Of a DNA stretch of 55,200 nucleotides, positions 51,119-55,200 are shown in pieces (within the stretch, counting starts at the first letter, position 1; each line of letters begins with the position of its first letter). Origin of the DNA: Archaeoglobaceae archaeon. Its GTDB lineage: Archaea; Halobacteriota; Archaeoglobi; Archaeoglobales; Archaeoglobaceae. The stretch is from positions 63,555 to 118,754 of the forward strand of contig JANXEF010000001.1 of NCBI GenBank assembly GCA_025057895.1. The letters are read 5' to 3'. A program made the translations under genes and the position numbers. Under the pieces are notes generated by a model that was given only the letters and a program-made list of their open reading frames with translations, made no database searches and had not been told where the DNA came from.

Positions 51119-51666
51119 TGCTTAAATTGCCAGAATCGCTTAGAAAAGAACTTTCAAGACCTCATGGGAGGGTTTACAAAAATGGAGAGAAAATTTTTGA
51201 AAGAATAGAAGAAATTAAAAAAAGCTTGATATTTGCCTGTGTCGGAGATTTTGTTAGCTATTGTGCTTTTTTAGCAAGTTTAAGACCAAATATTGTTGTT
51301 ATAGATGGAAAGACACTCAGAAAGAAAAACTTAAGATTTGAGGTTCCCAAAGATTATAAGAAGATAGAAACTAAGAATCCTCCTGGTTTTATAACTTCCG
51401 AACTGATACGTGTTTTAATGAGATCCGTCGAATTGAGCATGGCTGGTAACAGAGTAGCAGTAATAGTAGATGGTGAAGAGGATCTTGCAGTGATGCCTCT
51501 CGCATTATTGATGCCAGAGAATTCAGTAATATTCTATGGACAGCCGGGTGAAGGTGTCGTAGCCTTATACATAAATAAAGATATGAAAGACCAAATACTA
51601 AAATTTCTTAAGCAGATGGTAGTGGTTGAAGAGAGTGAAGAACTTAGAAATTTAGGGGTGATATAA
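51118..51666 (+). CDS. GTP-dependent dephospho-CoA kinase (DUF359)
   Basis: 182 residues. CVGDFVSYCAF, IDGKTLRKKNL, KNPPGFITSELI, VDGEEDLAVMPLALLMPE and YGQPGEGVVALYI follow the DUF359 family, shown in archaea to be the GTP-dependent last enzyme of CoA synthesis, unrelated to bacterial CoaE. Its ATG overlaps the spt4 stop by 1 nt and its stop overlaps S24e by 1 nt, so it lies fully inside the transcription/translation operon. Confidence 0.9.
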   Translation: MLKLPESLRKELSRPHGRVYKNGEKIFERIEEIKKSLIFACVGDFVSYCAFLASLRPNIVVIDGKTLRKKNLRFEVPKDYKKIETKNPPGFITSELIRVLMRSVELSMAGNRVAVIVDGEEDLAVMPLALLMPENSVIFYGQPGEGVVALYINKDMKDQILKFLKQMVVVEESEELRNLGVI

Positions 51667-51979
51667 TGGAAGTCCACATCGAGTCAGAAAGATATAATCC
51701 GATGCTTAAAAGGAGAGAAGTAAACTTCAGAATTCGCTTTAATGGAAAAACTCCAACAAGAAATGAAGTAAGAGAGAAGATAGCAGGACTCTTGACTTCA
51801 GAAATCGATAGAGTAGTTGTCGATTACATAAAAACAGAGTTTGGAAAGAGAGAAGCGAAATGTTATGCTAAGATATATGATACTGCAGAAGAACTTAAAA
51901 ATATAGAGGAAGAGCACATTCTCATTAGAAACTTTCCAGAACTAAAAAAGATGAAAGAGCTCAAAGAAGAGGTATCTAA

Positions 51980-51983
<4 letters not shown>
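51666..51983 (+). CDS. rps24e: 30S ribosomal protein S24e
   Basis: 105 residues. [22 protein letters not shown] and [22 protein letters not shown] are eS24 blocks. GGGGTGATATA before the ATG is the ribosome-binding site. The C-terminal Lys/Glu-rich tail overlaps the S27ae start by 4 nt. Confidence 0.95.
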
Positions 51984-53103
<1,120 letters not shown>

Positions 53104-53208
53104 GTTTCTACATCTCTACTCTTGTGCTCATTCTAAAAATTTTGATCAAAAAACCTCTATTCGAAAATTATTAGGCCCATAATCTCTAGTTATTTTAATC
53201 GGTAAAGA

Positions 53209-53216
53209 TTTAAATT
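53209..53216 (+). promoter_or_regulatory. TATA box of the radical SAM gene
   Basis: TTTAAATT lies 21-28 nt before the ATG at 53237, predicting a leaderless message. Confidence 0.5.
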
Positions 53217-53236
53217 TCTTCATTAAGACAAAACAT

Positions 53237-54172
53237 ATGAACTGTATTTTTTGTGGAAAAAAAGCACCTTCGAAGTTTCTTGGCCTCTGTGTTGATTGTG
53301 CTAAATCCGAGAGTGCTTTTCTCGTTGCTGAGAGATTACATCCTAAAAAAGGGGGATTTGTAAAAGCTTGTAAGCTCTGCGCAAACGAGTGTAAAGATTT
53401 AGCAGTTTGTGGAAAACCGATTTATGGGAATCTTAGTTATTATGAAGATCCTCTCCCAACTAATTGCTGCAATTCATGGTTTTGTGAAGGTAGCAAGTTG
53501 AGCGGTACAAACTTGGCAGTTTTTTACTATGGTTGTAACTTTGATTGCTTATTCTGTCAAAACTGGAGCCATAAGAATGTTAACAGAACTTTTACTCCTC
53601 TCGAAGAACTGCTAAAAGTTATTGAGAAAGATAGGATCAAGTGCATTTGCCACTTTGGTGGTTCTCCAGAACCCCAATTACCTTTTGCGTTGAGATTTAG
53701 CAGAGAAGCTCTAAAGAAAAGAAGAGATCTCATGATATGTTGGGAATGGAATGGTGCTGGAAACACTTCTTTGGCTTTAAAAGCAGCAGAATTAAGTTTT
53801 ATTTCAGGTGGAACTGTTAAATTCGATTTAAAAGCTTGGAGTGAACCTCTTCATGTTCTTTTAACTGGTAGAAATAGCGAAAGGGTTAGGAAGAATTTTG
53901 AAAAAATCGCAGAAAAATTTCCCGAAGTTCTGTCTGCAACAACACTCCTTGTACCATATTATGTTGATGAGGGTGAAATCGAAGGTATTGCAAGCTTCAT
54001 AGCATCTATAGAAGAGAACATACCTTATAGTCTTCTCGTATTTCATCCTGATTATCTTCTACGCGATCTTCCCATTACTCCAAGGGATCAGGTTTTCAAA
54101 TGCTATAGAACTGCTAAGAAATTTTTAAAAAGAGTTAACATCGGAAATTTACACCTCTTAGGGATTTTATGA
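53237..54172 (+). CDS. Radical SAM protein (PflA-like) with N-terminal cysteine clusters
   Basis: 311 residues. Cys3/Cys6 and Cys18/Cys21 form an N-terminal zinc ribbon, and a second group (Cys45, 48, 52, 58) follows. The radical SAM CxxxCxxC site is Cys100, Cys104 and Cys107 in YYGCNFDCLFCQNW. HFGGSPEPQ is the SAM-binding GGE-like segment, and VKFDLKAW the sixth-strand region. It resembles the COG1313/activating-enzyme type. The substrate is unknown; no glycyl-radical enzyme is in the window. The 3' end overlaps the convergent hemD by 38 nt. Confidence 0.8.
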   Translation: MNCIFCGKKAPSKFLGLCVDCAKSESAFLVAERLHPKKGGFVKACKLCANECKDLAVCGKPIYGNLSYYEDPLPTNCCNSWFCEGSKLSGTNLAVFYYGCNFDCLFCQNWSHKNVNRTFTPLEELLKVIEKDRIKCICHFGGSPEPQLPFALRFSREALKKRRDLMICWEWNGAGNTSLALKAAELSFISGGTVKFDLKAWSEPLHVLLTGRNSERVRKNFEKIAEKFPEVLSATTLLVPYYVDEGEIEGIASFIASIEENIPYSLLVFHPDYLLRDLPITPRDQVFKCYRTAKKFLKRVNIGNLHLLGIL

Positions 54173-54836
54173 GTTTTAAAATACCATCAAAGGTATATTC
54201 TTCAGGAGTAATTGAGTCATAGCCTTTTTCTTTTAGAAAATCTGCAGTTGGTTTTCCTATTGAAATTAGAGCAATATTTTTTAGTTTTTCTATGCAATTA
54301 ATATCGCAGCTCTCTAAAAAGCTCTCCGCAATCAATCTACTGGAGAAGACAATAACATCGTAGAAGCCGGAAACAACTCTTTCGAGTTCCCTTCTCTGCT
54401 CTTCACCTTTTATTTTAACAATATCATAAGCATATATCTCTCTATAATCAGCAATTTCAGCAATTTTTCTTAGAATGTCACTTCCACTGTTGCTACGTAT
54501 TGCAACAACTCTTTTTCCTCTCATCAAGTCTGCAAAATCAGCAACAATTGTTTCAGAATCAAATCTTCTTGGAATGAGGACATCATGGCCTCCTTTTCTC
54601 AAGACTTCTGCAGTCTTTTCCCCTATCGCTATGACTTTCTTGAGTTTTAAACCTTTATTCACGATCATTTTCGCAGAAATTTGACTCATGACTATTGCAA
54701 TGTCGTGATCTGGGATATCGAAATTCTTCTGTTCTATTTTGATAAATGCACATCCATAAGCTTCTATTCCCTCTTTTCTGAACTTTTCCAATGTCTCATC
54801 AAGAAGTTCTTTAGGACGTAAAATCAAGACTCTCAT
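54135..54836 (-). CDS. hemD: Uroporphyrinogen-III synthase
   Basis: 233 residues. Two alternating Rossmann-like lobes: VLILRPKELLDETLEKFRKEG at the start and KGLKLKKVIAIGEKTAEVLRKGGHDV in the middle, then DVIVFSSRLIAESFLESC and IALISIGKPTADFLKEKGYD, the family pattern near the C-terminus. It closes the tetrapyrrole ring used for cobalamin, siroheme and F430-type pigments. The protein overlaps the upstream nitrilase by 26 nt. Confidence 0.85.
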   Translation of the reverse strand: MRVLILRPKELLDETLEKFRKEGIEAYGCAFIKIEQKNFDIPDHDIAIVMSQISAKMIVNKGLKLKKVIAIGEKTAEVLRKGGHDVLIPRRFDSETIVADFADLMRGKRVVAIRSNSGSDILRKIAEIADYREIYAYDIVKIKGEEQRRELERVVSGFYDVIVFSSRLIAESFLESCDINCIEKLKNIALISIGKPTADFLKEKGYDSITPEEYTFDGILKLIKSLRGVNFRC

Positions 54837-55200
54837 AGTCTTTCAGAAAAGGATATTTTTCTCTAACGGCTTCAACCTCAGAGAGATCTATATCACTCAT
54901 CAAGATCTCCTGGTAAATTCCACCCTCAACGAGGACTTTTCCTTCCGGATCTACAAGCATAGAATTTCCCCCGTAACCAAGATCTCCTTCCACACAGTTT
55001 ACACCAGCAACAAAAACTTGATTTTCGATTGCTCTTGCCTTTAAAAGGGTTTTCCAGTGTTCTATCCTTTGTTTTGGAAATTCTGCTGGGATCGCAATCA
55101 ATTCAGCACCTTTTTTAACGAGTTTTCTTGCAAGTTCAGGAAACCTGATCTCATAGCAGATTAGAATGCCTATTTTTCCAACTGAGGTATCAAAAACTTC
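54811..55200 (-). CDS. Carbon-nitrogen hydrolase (nitrilase superfamily), N-terminus outside window
   Basis: The visible ~129 C-terminal residues begin EVFDTSVGKIGILICYEIRF. The catalytic Cys is in ICYEIRFPE, the nucleophile elbow of the superfamily. HWKTLLKARAIENQVFVAGVN and GYGGNSMLVDPEGKVL are the usual later blocks with the oxyanion Lys/Glu region. It hydrolyses an amide or carbamoyl bond; the Glu and Lys of the triad lie upstream, off the window. Substrate unknown (omega-amidase-like is common). Confidence 0.88.
   Translation of the reverse strand, partial: EVFDTSVGKIGILICYEIRFPELARKLVKKGAELIAIPAEFPKQRIEHWKTLLKARAIENQVFVAGVNCVEGDLGYGGNSMLVDPEGKVLVEGGIYQEILMSDIDLSEVEAVREKYPFLKDYESLDFTS

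Overview
The window is chromosomal DNA of a thermophilic euryarchaeon, most probably of the Archaeoglobi (Archaeoglobales) or a close relative. The evidence is: archaeal informational genes (rpoN, rpoK, rpoE', spt4, L18e, S3Ae, L15e, S17e, S24e, S27ae, Kae1); an archaeal 7S/SRP RNA; the archaeal ether-lipid pair GGGP synthase plus UbiA; likely methanofuran and methanopterin enzymes; several branched-chain amino-acid transport genes; and a class II (bacterial-type) HMG-CoA reductase, which published work ties to Archaeoglobales and Thermoplasmatales. The protein genes are AT-rich while the SRP RNA and the three tRNAs are strikingly GC-rich, the usual pattern in (hyper)thermophiles. Genes are packed tightly, with many 4-nt ATGA overlaps. 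Ribosome-binding sites of the GGTGA/GAGGTG type coexist with many start codons placed 21-31 nt after a TATA box, which suggests leaderless mRNAs. No insertion sequence, CRISPR array or prophage was seen, and no stretch over about 230 nt lacks a gene.

Layout. 1-1.9 kb: end of AMP phosphorylase, citrate synthase, SRP RNA. 1.9-4.7 kb (minus): NYN-domain protein, ATP-grasp ligase (probably MfnD, methanofuran), MFS exporter. 4.8-11.4 kb: HTH regulator with hydrolase, adenylate kinase, CoA-disulfide reductase/NADH oxidase, two metallo-beta-lactamase-fold proteins, S17e with dapA, nitroreductase. 11.4-15.9 kb: a liv-type ABC importer split into divergent livKHM and livGF arms around one symmetrical TATA element. 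15.9-17.9 kb (minus): a double-length thymidylate synthase-like protein and a secreted cysteine-rich protein. 18-20.6 kb: purS-purL, then tRNA-Ala, an orphan receiver protein and thioredoxin reductase. 22.2-25.3 kb (minus): cetZ-like, ubiX, cobQ.

26.1-29.7 kb: the L18e-L13-S9-rpoN-[tRNA-Pro]-rpoK-eno-S2 operon, in which the tRNA gene overlaps the end of rpoN. 29.8-35.3 kb (minus): leuS, the two consecutive ether-lipid genes (pcrB, ubiA) preceded by a tiny four-cysteine protein missed by length cutoffs, and a PfkB kinase. 35.4-36.8 kb: a cdrS-like ribbon-helix-helix regulator with ftsZ, preceded by a strong leader hairpin. 36.8-39 kb (minus): S3Ae, L15e, COG1325 protein, Rpp30. 39-42.8 kb: cobY, pcm, cobS, a PP-loop Asn-synthetase paralogue and a HAD hydrolase, all overlapping or abutting. 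42.8-44.1 kb: HMG-CoA reductase. 44.2-47.8 kb: CBS, CBS, RNA ligase and DUF1464 in one overlapping operon. 47.8-50.2 kb: leuD, tRNA-Gln, HtpX-like protease, zinc protein and CBS protein. 50.4-53.1 kb: rpoE', spt4, dephospho-CoA kinase, S24e, S27ae, Kae1. 53.2-55.2 kb: radical SAM protein, hemD, and a nitrilase cut by the window edge.

The most unusual points are the tandem thymidylate synthase with one dead half, the rpoN/tRNA-Pro overlap, the leader hairpin of cdrS-ftsZ, the symmetrical shared promoter of the liv genes, and the two extra enzymes locked into the cobalamin-assembly operon.
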